Positions 6,408 through 13,678 of a DNA stretch of 33,300 nt are shown here, piece after piece (position 1 is the stretch's first letter; each line of letters starts with the position of its first letter). A program made the position numbers and the translations under genes. The DNA lies in NCBI GenBank assembly GCA_045658645.1, contig JAZOVJ010000029.1, positions 1 to 33,300 of the forward strand. The letters run 5' to 3'. A model generated the notes under the pieces. That model ran no database searches, was not told the origin of the DNA, and was given only the letters and a program-made list of their open reading frames with translations. The DNA comes from UBA1738 sp045658645. GTDB taxonomy: Bacteria; Bacillota; Clostridia; UBA1381.

Positions 6408-6685
6408 AGATACTTTTCCACCTCTGATGGCTTTAAGAGCTTGCCTTGCGAAACAACCTTTTCATTCACCACTAAAACAGGCATACTCATAGCTCCGTAT
6501 TGCATCACTTTTTCCATATCTGTGATGTATTCGACTTCGATGTCAAGACCTTTATTTTGCACTGCCTTTTTTGTGTTTTCATATTGCTTGTGGCAAGTTT
6601 GACATCCTGCACCCAGCACCTTTACAGAATTGATTACTGCCGAACAACCGCAATCACATTTTCTCTTTCTACCAAATCCAAACAT
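6404..6685 (-). CDS. Small thioredoxin/glutaredoxin-like protein
   Basis: A 93-residue redox protein of the TM0996/MTH895 thioredoxin-like family. The active site is GCQTC near 25-29; the cis-proline is in SMPVLVVNEKVV. An N-terminal KCDCGC segment may bind a thiophilic metalloid. I chose the ATG at 6685, which follows AGGAGG with a six-base gap; the open frame extends further but would overlap the permease gene. It probably regenerates ArsC or delivers bound arsenic or thiol ligands to the permease. Similar proteins often accompany this permease family. Confidence 0.85.
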   Translation of the reverse strand: MFGFGRKRKCDCGCSAVINSVKVLGAGCQTCHKQYENTKKAVQNKGLDIEVEYITDMEKVMQYGAMSMPVLVVNEKVVSQGKLLKPSEVEKYL

Positions 6686-6695
6686 AACAGACCTC

Positions 6696-7709
6696 CTAAA
6701 TAATAATATTTTGTATCGCATTAAAGAAATATCCGACAAGGATAATTCCAACTGTACATATCGCAATAAATATTCCAAGCAGTTTCGGTTTGACTGCTTT
6801 ACGGAGCATAATTATTGACGGAAGTGACAGAGTGGTTACGCCCATCATAAATGATAAAACCACACCAAGCTGTGCACCTTTTGCAAGCAGAGCTTCAGCA
6901 ATCGGGATTGTACCGAAGATGTCGGCGTACATTGGCACACCTGCAACAGTAGCTATAACAACTCCCAATGGATTACCACTGCCAAGAACTTTTACAATAA
7001 TATCCTCAGGTATCCAATTATGAATTATCGCACCTATGCCGACACCTACAAGGACATAAGGAAACACTTTCTTTGCAGTTCCCAACACCTGTTCCCAAGC
7101 ATACTTTATACGATCCTTGAAATACAATTCATCTTGCGGAACATCAAACGATTTGCCTTGTCTTATATATTCTTCGACTTGATTTTCAAGATGTAATTTT
7201 TCAATCAGCGTACCTCCTATGATAGCGATAATAAGACCGACTACAACATATGTAACTGCAACTTTCCACCCGAAAATACTCATAAGCAAAACAAGCGAGC
7301 CCAAATCAACCATAGGCGAAGAAATAAGGAACGAAAATGTTACTCCAAGCGGAAGTCCTGCACTTGTAAAACCAATAAACAAAGGAATTGATGAGCAAGA
7401 GCAAAACGGGGTTACAGTTCCTAAAAGTGCCGCAACCGTATTTGCACCAATGCCGTGAAATCTGCCAAGTATGCGTTTGCTTCTTTCTGGGGGAAAATAA
7501 CTTTGAATGTATGAGATAATCAGAATTAAGACACCTAAAAGCACCATAATCTTAATTGTATCATATAAAAAGAACTGAACACTACCACCAATTCTGCCAC
7601 CCACATCAAGACCGAATGCTGACAGAATATTTCCTATCAGCTCATTTAACCATTTCATACCCAAGACTTGATTTTGAAAAAAGTCCCATGCTGCTTTTAT
7701 TACTTCCAT
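6696..7709 (-). CDS. arsP: ArsP-like permease (DUF318 family)
   Basis: A 337-residue polytopic membrane protein with about eight hydrophobic segments and a charged cytoplasmic loop near 172-200. TPFCSCSSIPLFIGF (about 98-112) is the cysteine signature of the DUF318/ArsP permeases, and a second half repeats the theme with GVPMYADIFGTIPIAEAL. ArsP members export trivalent organoarsenicals; some relatives only associate with arsenite operons, so the exact substrate is uncertain. It lies after arsR and ten bases before the thioredoxin-like gene. A second ArsR-type site sits in its leader (7726-7741). The ribosome-binding site GAGGAGG is strong. Confidence 0.78.
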   Translation of the reverse strand: MEVIKAAWDFFQNQVLGMKWLNELIGNILSAFGLDVGGRIGGSVQFFLYDTIKIMVLLGVLILIISYIQSYFPPERSKRILGRFHGIGANTVAALLGTVTPFCSCSSIPLFIGFTSAGLPLGVTFSFLISSPMVDLGSLVLLMSIFGWKVAVTYVVVGLIIAIIGGTLIEKLHLENQVEEYIRQGKSFDVPQDELYFKDRIKYAWEQVLGTAKKVFPYVLVGVGIGAIIHNWIPEDIIVKVLGSGNPLGVVIATVAGVPMYADIFGTIPIAEALLAKGAQLGVVLSFMMGVTTLSLPSIIMLRKAVKPKLLGIFIAICTVGIILVGYFFNAIQNIII

Positions 7710-7725
7710 AGAAAAACCTCCTCAA

Positions 7726-7741
7726 ATAGAAAAACATCTAT
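7726..7741. promoter_or_regulatory. Second ArsR-type operator, in the permease leader
   Basis: ATAGAA-AAAC-ATCTAT, five of six positions symmetric and the same four-base spacing as the site at 8087-8102. It lies between arsR and the permease ribosome-binding site. No separate promoter is evident there, so it may act as a roadblock or local autoregulatory site. Confidence 0.5.
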
Positions 7742-7757
7742 GTGTAGTTGTTTTTGT

Positions 7758-7785
7758 AAGCCGTGGCTTATTCGCATCACGGCTT
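7758..7785. terminator. Intercistronic hairpin between arsR and permease
   Basis: AAGCCGTG (7758-7765) and CACGGCTT (7778-7785) with a 12-base loop. In the minus direction it is not followed by a T run, so it is more likely a weak attenuator or mRNA-processing hairpin than a full terminator; read from the + strand it has TTTT. Confidence 0.4.
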
Positions 7786-7790
7786 TTGTA

Positions 7791-8072
7791 TTACTTTATT
7801 TTTGTTAACTCTTGCAACATTTCCGATGCAATCTTTGCACCTTCTTCTGATATGGAGTAATGTGTCCATTTACCTTCTTTTCTGCCGACTACAACGCCTG
7901 AATCACAGAGAATTTTCATATGGTGTGAAAGCGTGGGCTGTGTTACTTCAAGTGTATCAAGTAATTTGCAGGCACACTTTTCGCCTGTACTCAGCATTTT
8001 AAGAATTTTAATTCTGTTTTCATCACAAAATGCCTTAAATATTTCAGCAATTTTTGTATCATTCATTTCCAA
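7791..8072 (-). CDS. arsR: ArsR family transcriptional repressor
   Basis: A 93-residue winged-helix repressor. The metalloid-binding motif is in EKCACKLL (CxC in helix 3), as in As(III)-responsive ArsR; the recognition helix is in TQPTLSHHMKIL. Length is normal. The longest open frame reaches 8135 but would start inside the promoter. Start choice: a TTG at 8072 lies six bases after GAGGTG, while the in-frame ATG at 8066 is 12 bases away; I prefer TTG, with ATG possible and only two residues shorter. It heads the arsenic operon and should release the operator at 8087-8102 when arsenite binds. Confidence 0.9.
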   Translation of the reverse strand: MEMNDTKIAEIFKAFCDENRIKILKMLSTGEKCACKLLDTLEVTQPTLSHHMKILCDSGVVVGRKEGKWTHYSISEEGAKIASEMLQELTKIK

Positions 8073-8086
8073 GTAAATCACCTCAC

Positions 8087-8135
8087 ATAGATAATCATCT
8101 ATATATATTATATGCGACACATAGAAAAATGTCAA
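8087..8135 (-). promoter_or_regulatory. arsR promoter and ArsR operator
   Basis: On the minus strand TTGACA (8130-8135), 17 bases, TATAAT (8107-8112). ATAGAT-AATC-ATCTAT at 8087-8102 lies just downstream of the -10, covering the likely transcription start. Its half-sites recur in the permease leader. Confidence 0.85.
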
Positions 8136-8238
8136 TATGTTTTATTGAAATATTTTATCTAACATTTTTCTAGCACTTTTCTAGCGAAAACCCAAAAAAT
8201 GCATCAAAAAGTGGCAATACGAAATTTGCGAGAACAAC

Positions 8239-8273
8239 AAAGGCTTTGAAGGATTTTAACCCCTCAAAGCCTT
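8239..8273. terminator. Hairpin near the island end
   Basis: AAGGCTTTGA and TCAAAGCCTT form a long stem around a short AT-rich interior. It could end transcription coming out of the island or entering from the chromosome. The T runs on either side are weak. Confidence 0.5.
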
Positions 8274-8352
8274 GATTTTATGCGGTTTTTATCGCTTTTT
8301 AAGTTCCTTTAACTTCCGCTTATTTCGTCTATCTAAAAAGACTCTCTAACAG

Positions 8353-8412
8353 CTCGAAATGCGGTAGGTTGGCAATCCCGGCGCCAGAGTTCAAATCTCT
8401 GCATCTCCGCCA
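8353..8412 (+). other. attR-like site: 3' fragment of a tRNA-Ser gene
   Basis: The sequence runs from an anticodon loop CTCGAAA (anticodon CGA) through the long variable arm, the T arm CAGAG-TTCAAAT-CTCTG, the acceptor strand CATCTCC, discriminator G and CCA. Discriminator G and the long variable arm point to tRNA-Ser. The matching 5' half (GGAGATG and the CCGCA anticodon strand) is absent upstream, so this is not a functional gene. Homology starts at the anticodon loop, a usual crossover site for tyrosine integrases. It marks the island-chromosome border. Confidence 0.78.
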
Positions 8413-8420
8413 AAAAGGGG

Positions 8421-8447
8421 GATGGTTTAAAACCATCACGCTTTTTT
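8421..8447 (+). terminator. Terminator belonging to the original tRNA-Ser gene
   Basis: GATGGTTT and AAACCATC form a hairpin followed by a run of six T. It follows the CCA end by eight bases, as expected for a tRNA gene terminator left in place on the chromosomal side. Confidence 0.65.
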
Positions 8448-8449
8448 AA

Positions 8450-8764
8450 TTATTCTGCATCTTCATCAAGTGCCTCAACATAGAAGCTTACCGGTCTGAA
8501 GCCATCGTTACAGGATACCAATGCTGTCTTTTTATTCTTCATCCACCCATCAAAAATATCTTCTCCGCCTGATGAAAGTGCCAGAACAAACGGTGACAGG
8601 CTATCCCATGCACTATTGCAAAAGCCATCAGGTTTTTTCCAACCATTTGCAATATAAACATCACCTATTTTCATATCACAGGCATTCTCCAGCGGGAGTT
8701 CGTATTTTTCCATCAAATCCTCATGCACCGCTCTTTTCATAACAGTAATTCTGCACTTTTTCAT
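8450..8764 (-). CDS. TIGR04076 family protein
   Basis: A 104-residue protein of the TIGR04076 family, function unknown. It begins KKCRITVMKRAVHEDL, and has KPDGFCNSAWDSL, an ALSSGG turn and a C-terminal SCNDGFRPVSFYVE, which are the family landmarks including two conserved cysteines. I take the ATG at 8764; a TTG two codons earlier has a slightly better distance to GGAG. It is the first chromosomal gene right of the att site and is transcribed toward it. Confidence 0.8.
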   Translation of the reverse strand: MKKCRITVMKRAVHEDLMEKYELPLENACDMKIGDVYIANGWKKPDGFCNSAWDSLSPFVLALSSGGEDIFDGWMKNKKTALVSCNDGFRPVSFYVEALDEDAE

Positions 8765-8826
8765 CCCCAAATTATCTCCTTTATCTTTTTCATTTAAAAG
8801 AAACCTTTAAGTTATTTTTCTTTTAA

Positions 8827-9720
8827 TCAGTGATGATGGTGGTGGTGATGTCCTAATGATACTTTTTCATCAATATGACAAAATTCATCGTGACAATCTT
8901 CCTCCTCACCTTCAAGTTCAAGTGTTACATGACTCACACCATGCTCTTTAAGTTCGCACCTGATTGCATTTTTTACCCTATGCGCATCATCGTTTGTTAC
9001 AACGTGCATTGTTGCAAAATTGTTTTCTCCGTCCATACTCCAGATATGAATATGGTGAACATCCAAAACTCCGTCAATCTCTAAAATATGTGATTTTATT
9101 TCATTTATGTTCACACCGTTTGGAGTTTTTTCTAAAAACACATCAAGGACGTCTTTCATATTCTTTGTTGCATTTATTAAAATAAATACAGCCACTCCAA
9201 CAGAAAGCAAAGGGTCAATTATAGCAAAATCTGTAAATCTCATTACAACAGCGCCTATTAAAACCACAATCCAACCCAGAACATCCTCCAGCATATGAAG
9301 ACTGACAGCTCTTTGATTAAATGAATGCCCGTCCCTTGTAACCATAGCTGCTACAAGGTTAATTCCTGCTCCTATTATCGCAAATACAATCATTCCATCG
9401 TAATTGATTTCTACAGGATTTACAATTCTTAAAACCGCATTATAAATAACCATTACCGACCCAAACAACAAAATAAAGGTCGTTATAACGCTACCGATTA
9501 CCGAATATCTCAGGTAGCCGTAAGTATAGTTTTCATCAGGTTTTTTCTTACTTATCTTTTCTAAGATATAAGAAAATCCTATACTCATTGCATCTCCAAC
9601 ATCATGAACCGCATCAGATATAATTGCCACACTCCCCGTAAAAATACCACCGAAAAACTCAAAAACCGAAAATGTAAGATTCAAGATAAAGGCAATTAAA
9701 ATATTTCTCTCTGTTTTCAT
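8827..9720 (-). CDS. Cation diffusion facilitator (zinc/divalent metal exporter)
   Basis: A 297-residue CDF protein, exporting Zn2+ or a similar metal by proton antiport. Six membrane segments are visible. The metal site has the HDxxD pair in SDAVHDVGD (about 36-44) and the matching HMLEDVLGW (about 142-150). HD rather than DD in the first half is the ZnT/CzcD pattern. The cytoplasmic domain from about 208 has VHHIHIW. The C-terminus ends DEFCHIDEKVSLG followed by seven consecutive histidines, a natural poly-His tail likely to buffer metal. It is followed by the TIGR04076 gene and preceded by sdpI-like; no metal-dependent operator is obvious. Confidence 0.92.
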   Translation of the reverse strand: MKTERNILIAFILNLTFSVFEFFGGIFTGSVAIISDAVHDVGDAMSIGFSYILEKISKKKPDENYTYGYLRYSVIGSVITTFILLFGSVMVIYNAVLRIVNPVEINYDGMIVFAIIGAGINLVAAMVTRDGHSFNQRAVSLHMLEDVLGWIVVLIGAVVMRFTDFAIIDPLLSVGVAVFILINATKNMKDVLDVFLEKTPNGVNINEIKSHILEIDGVLDVHHIHIWSMDGENNFATMHVVTNDDAHRVKNAIRCELKEHGVSHVTLELEGEEEDCHDEFCHIDEKVSLGHHHHHHH

Positions 9721-9741
9721 AAGTCCCTCCGTTTGACTATT

Positions 9742-10356
9742 TTATTTCTTTTTTGCAACATATATTCCGTATATCACGCCAATCAATGTGCAAGGTATCA
9801 ACAACATCAGACAAACCACTGTTGCCATTGGTGGCAAGAATATGCAAAAAAGAAACAAAATTCCCATAACAACCATTTCATAACCACGAAAACGGTTTAT
9901 CTTTTTCGCTTTTTCCGGTTCTAACTTATAATTTTTTATATAGTCCATTTTGGGCAAATAATTCCCCAGAAACAAGAACTCAACACCTACTATCACTGCT
10001 GCAATAATTCTCATGTCCACACTATACCCAAGCACCATGCCGAATGTGGCAAATTGCAAAACAATTGTTATAACAGGCAATATCCATTTCGTTACTGCTT
10101 CTATCTTCTTATTTATACCGTGCTTTTTTACGTTAAGGTCACTTACCAAGCAAATGATACCTTGAAATAATACCATTAAAACAGGCAATCCAACTATCGT
10201 GAATTCCTTTGAGGCAAAATTGTCCGGATTGCCGTTTATATCAAAATGAATTGGCATTACATCAGGTAGTTTATCCCAAATCAAAATCCCTAAAATGATA
10301 GGAGAAAGACATACAAAGCTTGTTATTAAAAAGTATTTCCACTTAAAAAAATTCAT
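9742..10356 (-). CDS. SdpI family immunity-type membrane protein
   Basis: A 204-residue membrane protein with about six hydrophobic segments. Residues 1-60 match the DUF1648 start (LPDVMPIHFDINGNPDNFASK), and residues about 145-170 have FLGNYLPKM and RFRGYEM-like features of the SdpI domain. In Bacillus subtilis SdpI gives immunity to the SDP toxin and sequesters the repressor SdpR at the membrane. The start overlaps the sdpR-like gene by four bases, as in that system. No sdpABC toxin genes are nearby, so it may defend against foreign toxins. Confidence 0.85.
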   Translation of the reverse strand: MNFFKWKYFLITSFVCLSPIILGILIWDKLPDVMPIHFDINGNPDNFASKEFTIVGLPVLMVLFQGIICLVSDLNVKKHGINKKIEAVTKWILPVITIVLQFATFGMVLGYSVDMRIIAAVIVGVEFLFLGNYLPKMDYIKNYKLEPEKAKKINRFRGYEMVVMGILFLFCIFLPPMATVVCLMLLIPCTLIGVIYGIYVAKKK

Positions 10357-10622
10357 TGTTTACTACCTCCCAGTGTATATATCCACTTAATTACTTCTTC
10401 AAACACAGACGTATTAAGCTCGTAATATATAAAATTTTTAAATTTTCGTTCACAAACAAGGTCAGCCTTTTTAAGTTTTGCAAGGTGATAAGAAACCGTA
10501 GCACCTGTAAGACTAAACCTTTCGCTTATTTCCCCTGCTGATTTATTCCCCGTTTTCAACATATCAAGTATATCACGCCTTATCGGGTCAGAAATCGCCT
10601 TTAGCGTTTCATTTATTCCCAT
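10353..10622 (-). CDS. SdpR-like ArsR family autorepressor
   Basis: An 89-residue winged-helix protein beginning with the SDPIRRDILDMLK motif of the SdpR branch. The recognition helix is in TGATVSYHLAKLKKADLV. There is no CxC metal motif, consistent with a non-metal repressor. It precedes sdpI with a four-base overlap and lies behind a promoter flanked by two palindromes of the same half-site, so autorepression is strongly implied. Confidence 0.87.
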   Translation of the reverse strand: MGINETLKAISDPIRRDILDMLKTGNKSAGEISERFSLTGATVSYHLAKLKKADLVCERKFKNFIYYELNTSVFEEVIKWIYTLGGSKQ

Positions 10623-10635
10623 ACTATCACTCCCT

Positions 10636-10718
10636 AAAATCTATTTAGAAGTATTTCTAAATAGATTTTACACAAAATCGGCTTTTTTGTCAACAGCCAT
10701 TTAGAAAAAAATCTAAAT
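10636..10718 (-). promoter_or_regulatory. sdpRI promoter with two palindromic operators
   Basis: On the minus strand TTGACA (10688-10693), 17 bases, TAAAAT (10665-10670). A perfect palindrome AAAATCTATTTAGAA with a four-base centre spans 10636-10669, over the -10 and start site. A second, weaker one (ATTTAGA, six bases, TCTAAAT, 10699-10718) lies just upstream of the -35. Confidence 0.85.
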
Positions 10719-10732
10719 AGCTGTATTGAAAA

Positions 10733-10759
10733 TAAAAAAAGCCGAGTAAATCGGCTTTT
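10733..10759 (-). terminator. Terminator of the phosphatidyltransferase gene
   Basis: On the minus strand AAAAGCCGA, short loop, TCGGCTTTTTTT, right after the stop at 10762. Confidence 0.85.
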
Positions 10760-10761
10760 CA

Positions 10762-11256
10762 TTATCTTTTCTTAAATGATAGTATTAAATCATAAACTGA
10801 TGCCACAGCACAAACTACACAGGTAAGTGAGCAAAATCCTATCAAAACATACGGAACTTTTACAAAATAAGGAATCAGAAACACACAAAATCCAGTCAGC
10901 TTGTTAAGGTATGTATGGTTGCTCATAAACACCTTGTACTTTACTGCAGTGAATACATAGGTAAACACACGCAAAATAATAATAGCCATAACCGCATACC
11001 AGATTTCCAAAGGCAATAACCTTGCCAGAATCGGAAGCAGTCGGTAAAGAATTATGCCGTAAAACATAAGGTCTGCCGCGCTATCAAGCTTTGAGCCAAA
11101 TTCCGAGCAAGTATTTGTTTTTCTTGCGATATACCCGTCAAGAACGTCAGTTATTCCTGTCAGGGTATAAAGAACAAAGAATTCTCCTGACAACGGAATT
11201 GTAACACTCAACAAAAGCGTACCTAAAATTCTTAAAATTGTAATTATGTTTGCCAT
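10762..11256 (-). CDS. CDP-alcohol phosphatidyltransferase
   Basis: A 164-residue membrane enzyme that moves a phosphatidyl group from CDP-diacylglycerol to an alcohol. The catalytic motif D-x2-DG-x2-AR-x8-G-x3-D-x3-D is complete: DVLDGYIARK, then FGSKLDSAAD (about 37-63). Four to five membrane segments follow. Length suits the PgsA-like short members, so the acceptor could be glycerol 3-phosphate; this is inference. It lies between sdpRI and the AEC transporter with its own terminator. Confidence 0.88.
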   Translation of the reverse strand: MANIITILRILGTLLLSVTIPLSGEFFVLYTLTGITDVLDGYIARKTNTCSEFGSKLDSAADLMFYGIILYRLLPILARLLPLEIWYAVMAIIILRVFTYVFTAVKYKVFMSNHTYLNKLTGFCVFLIPYFVKVPYVLIGFCSLTCVVCAVASVYDLILSFKKR

Positions 11257-11307
11257 ATACCTCTCTTCTCTTTCCTTAACTTTTTATCATACGTCACACT
11301 TATATTT

Positions 11308-12258
11308 TTATACGTTAAACAACCCTAAATAATTGATGCCAAATATCCAGATAAATAATGTGAACAGGCAAAGTGCTGATGAAATTACTATAATTTGTGC
11401 GGCAAGTCTTTCATCGCCATCCATTTGTTGTGCCATAGGAAATGATGATACGGCGATTGGTCCGCCAAAGGTTATTAAAAGACACGCAAGAGCTTCTCCT
11501 GAAAATCCGTATAAAATTGCAGCAGTTAAAACCACCAGCGGAATAATAACCAGCCTTGCCAGTATTACCACGCTTATTTCCTTTAGCTGGTCCCCAATAC
11601 CTGAAAACTCAAATCCTGCACCCAGGGCAATTATAGCAAGAGGTGTTGAAACAGAGCCTATATCTCCCGCTGCCTTTTCTATTACATAAGGGAGTTTAAT
11701 ATCAAGCCAGAAAAACAAAAGCCCTATTGCACAACCGATTATAAGCGGGTTTTTCGCCATGCCCCTCAAAAGCTTTGATATGTTCGGTTTTCCGCTCCCG
11801 TCTCTGAAACGTTCCAAAGCAATTACTGCTAAAATATTGAACATCGGAACAACAACCGCAACCATTAACGATGCAAGACCTTCCGCCTCTTCACCGCATA
11901 TGTAACTGACCAACGGGATTCCTAAAATAGCAAAGTTTGTACGGAAAAATCCCTGAAGCATTACGCCTCTTTTTGAATTATCTTTTGTAAGAGCAAAAAC
12001 TGCAAAATATCCTAAAACGAATACGCACAAAACTCCAATTATCGTAAAGACAACAAGTTTTATATCAAACACATTAGCTGTTTCGGTTTTGTAAATGTTA
12101 TAGAATAAAAGAGTAGGCAAAAATACCTTAAAAACAAGTTTATTTATTAAATCAAAGCCCTTTTTATCGCAAACTTTTAAACACTTTAAAACATATCCCA
12201 AAAGCATCAAAAGAAAAATTGGTGCGATTGCGTCAAAAGACAATTTTAAACTTTCCAT
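11308..12258 (-). CDS. AEC family (auxin efflux carrier-like) transporter
   Basis: A 316-residue membrane protein with ten hydrophobic segments in two halves around a basic loop near 150-165. The start APIFLLMLLGYVLK and the second-half KNPLIIG and GGPIAVSSFPMAQQM are typical of bacterial AEC proteins, which carry malate, malonate and other organic acids. Substrate here is unknown. The start ATG follows GGAGCGGG. Upstream is a 127-base AT-rich gap with no clear terminator. Confidence 0.87.
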   Translation of the reverse strand: MESLKLSFDAIAPIFLLMLLGYVLKCLKVCDKKGFDLINKLVFKVFLPTLLFYNIYKTETANVFDIKLVVFTIIGVLCVFVLGYFAVFALTKDNSKRGVMLQGFFRTNFAILGIPLVSYICGEEAEGLASLMVAVVVPMFNILAVIALERFRDGSGKPNISKLLRGMAKNPLIIGCAIGLLFFWLDIKLPYVIEKAAGDIGSVSTPLAIIALGAGFEFSGIGDQLKEISVVILARLVIIPLVVLTAAILYGFSGEALACLLITFGGPIAVSSFPMAQQMDGDERLAAQIIVISSALCLFTLFIWIFGINYLGLFNV

Positions 12259-12384
12259 TTCCCGCTCCGTGTCTTAAGTAAATTATATCCAGATTATCAA
12301 AATAATTACATAGGTTATTATATAAATAAAAAAATACAGTGTCAATAATTTTAACAGTAATTTAACAGAATGTTAATATTAAAT

Positions 12385-13140
12385 TCACCCCAGATAAAAG
12401 TCTATTAAAAGCATCAGTGAAAATCCCAGAAGCAGTGCATAAGTTACAAATCGGTCTCCGTTATGGTGTGTTTCAGGTATCATTTCATCGCTTATTACAT
12501 AAAGCATCGTCCCGCCTGCAAAGGCAAGTGCAAATGGCAAAATTGCACTTGAAATGCTTACTGCAAAATATCCCAAAAGTGTGCCTACAACCTCCACAAG
12601 TCCCGTAACCAATGCCGCAATAAAGGTACGCCTTTTCCCTATTCCCGCAGCAAGCATCGGTGCTATAATAACCATACCTTCAGGTATGTTTTGCAGTGCA
12701 ATACCACCTGCTATGGCGATAGCCTCTGATGTGTTTCCCGTACCAAAACCTACACCCGCTGCAATACCCTCAGGAAGATTGTGTATTGCAATCGCCATCA
12801 CAAACAGTATGACTTTATTTATCTGCTCATTCTTTTCAGGATGTGCCTCTATATCAACTCCCGACAGCCTGTGAAGATGCGGCAGAGCCTTATCCATAAC
12901 ATTCAAAATAAGAGCTCCTGCAAATATGCCAAGAATTGTCACATAAACAGAATGTTCACCGCCGTATTCCAAAGACGGCATAATAAGTCCGAACACTGCC
13001 GCCGCAAGCATAACCCCTGCAGCAAAGGACAAGATTGTATCGCTGAACTTATGTGAAATATTTTTGAAAGTAAATCCTACAACAGAACCGATAAGAGTCG
13101 CTCCGCCTACTCCTATTGCAGTTAATAATACAATTTCCAT
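12385..13140 (-). CDS. ZIP family metal transporter
   Basis: A 251-residue membrane protein of the ZIP family (GufA/ZupT branch), importing Zn2+ or Fe2+. The binuclear metal site is in HNLPEGIAAGVGFG and QNIPEGMVI in adjacent helices. The His-containing loop after the third helix (PHLHRLSGVDIEAH) is present though short. GTMLYVISDEMIPETHHNGD near the C-terminus is also conserved. The GNAT gene ends 12 bases upstream and the start has a good AAGGAG, so the two are probably cotranscribed. Confidence 0.9.
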   Translation of the reverse strand: MEIVLLTAIGVGGATLIGSVVGFTFKNISHKFSDTILSFAAGVMLAAAVFGLIMPSLEYGGEHSVYVTILGIFAGALILNVMDKALPHLHRLSGVDIEAHPEKNEQINKVILFVMAIAIHNLPEGIAAGVGFGTGNTSEAIAIAGGIALQNIPEGMVIIAPMLAAGIGKRRTFIAALVTGLVEVVGTLLGYFAVSISSAILPFALAFAGGTMLYVISDEMIPETHHNGDRFVTYALLLGFSLMLLIDFYLG

Positions 13141-13151
13141 TTGAATTCTCC

Positions 13152-13667
13152 TTAAAACTTTTTGTTATATTTATACACCTCTTTATACAGCGTGTCCCTT
13201 ATTTTTTCGAACATATCTTCGCTGATTTTCGACCTTGATGTCATTATCATAAGCGGCACAATATTTTTACCTTTTGAAATCGGCGGTTGAAAATATGCGT
13301 ATTCATTCAGATAAAAGCCGTTTCTTTCATAAAATCCAATTCGTCTTTTCGCAAGCTCTGTATCGGGAAGCTCCACCTCAAGACAAACTGTTTTTCTCTG
13401 ATTTTCTAAAAATTCTCCAAGCATTTTGCTTCCAAGACCGGTATTTCTATATTCTTCCCCAACTGCAAAGTGCTCTATGAAAACAAAATCATTAAATTCC
13501 CATACCGCTATAAATCCTTTATGTTTATCGGTTGCATATATGGAATACACAGGGTTATCAAGTAATTCTTTCTGTTCATAATATGGTCTTATTTCATCAC
13601 CCGGGAAGCTTTGCTCCATTATCTCATAAACCCCGTCAAAGTCTTCCGTCTTTAGCTTATCTATCAT
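13152..13667 (-). CDS. GNAT family N-acetyltransferase
   Basis: A 171-residue protein with the GNAT fold. VFIEHFAVGEEYRNTGLGSKM is strand 4 with the acetyl-CoA pyrophosphate loop (RNTGLG, about 79-84). CLEVE and RIGFYERNGF are the next conserved strand and helix. The acceptor is unknown. The start lies 11 bases after the FliB-like stop, so the genes form a run with the ZIP transporter. Confidence 0.87.
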   Translation of the reverse strand: MIDKLKTEDFDGVYEIMEQSFPGDEIRPYYEQKELLDNPVYSIYATDKHKGFIAVWEFNDFVFIEHFAVGEEYRNTGLGSKMLGEFLENQRKTVCLEVELPDTELAKRRIGFYERNGFYLNEYAYFQPPISKGKNIVPLMIMTSRSKISEDMFEKIRDTLYKEVYKYNKKF

Positions 13668-13678
13668 AACCTCACCCG

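Larger units (their letters stand above)
1..8412. mobile_element. Right-hand part of a tRNA-Ser-integrated genomic island (left end outside window)
   Basis: The right limit is the orphan tRNA-Ser 3' fragment at 8353-8412. Genes to its left are accessory in character: a RepA-like ATPase, a DUF6076-like protein, a RelB-type fusion, HNH and GIY-YIG proteins, and arsenic resistance. Genes to its right are ordinary chromosomal ones. Because the fragment is the tRNA 3' half on the + strand, the intact tRNA gene and the other att site should lie left of the window. No integrase, excisionase or relaxase is visible here, so whether the element is an ICE, an IME or a decayed island cannot be decided. 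Confidence 0.62.
8073..8449. other. Gene-free island end and att region
   Basis: This 377-base stretch holds, in order, the arsR promoter and operator, a direct repeat of TTTTCTAGC at 8166-8174 and 8177-8185, a GTGGCAATAC motif, a hairpin at 8239-8273, the tRNA-Ser fragment at 8353-8412 and a terminator at 8421-8447. No coding frame of useful length is present. The short repeats near the island end could be arm-type integrase sites. Confidence 0.55.

Noticed and set aside
8353..8412. A functional tRNA or tmRNA gene
   Set aside because: No 5' acceptor, D arm or 5' anticodon strand upstream. The tmRNA 3' end was considered, but anticodon loop, long variable arm and discriminator G fit tRNA-Ser.
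8827..8851. Vector-derived His tag or contamination
   Set aside because: Histidine codons are mixed, the stop and downstream gene are genomic in composition, and no vector sequence is present.
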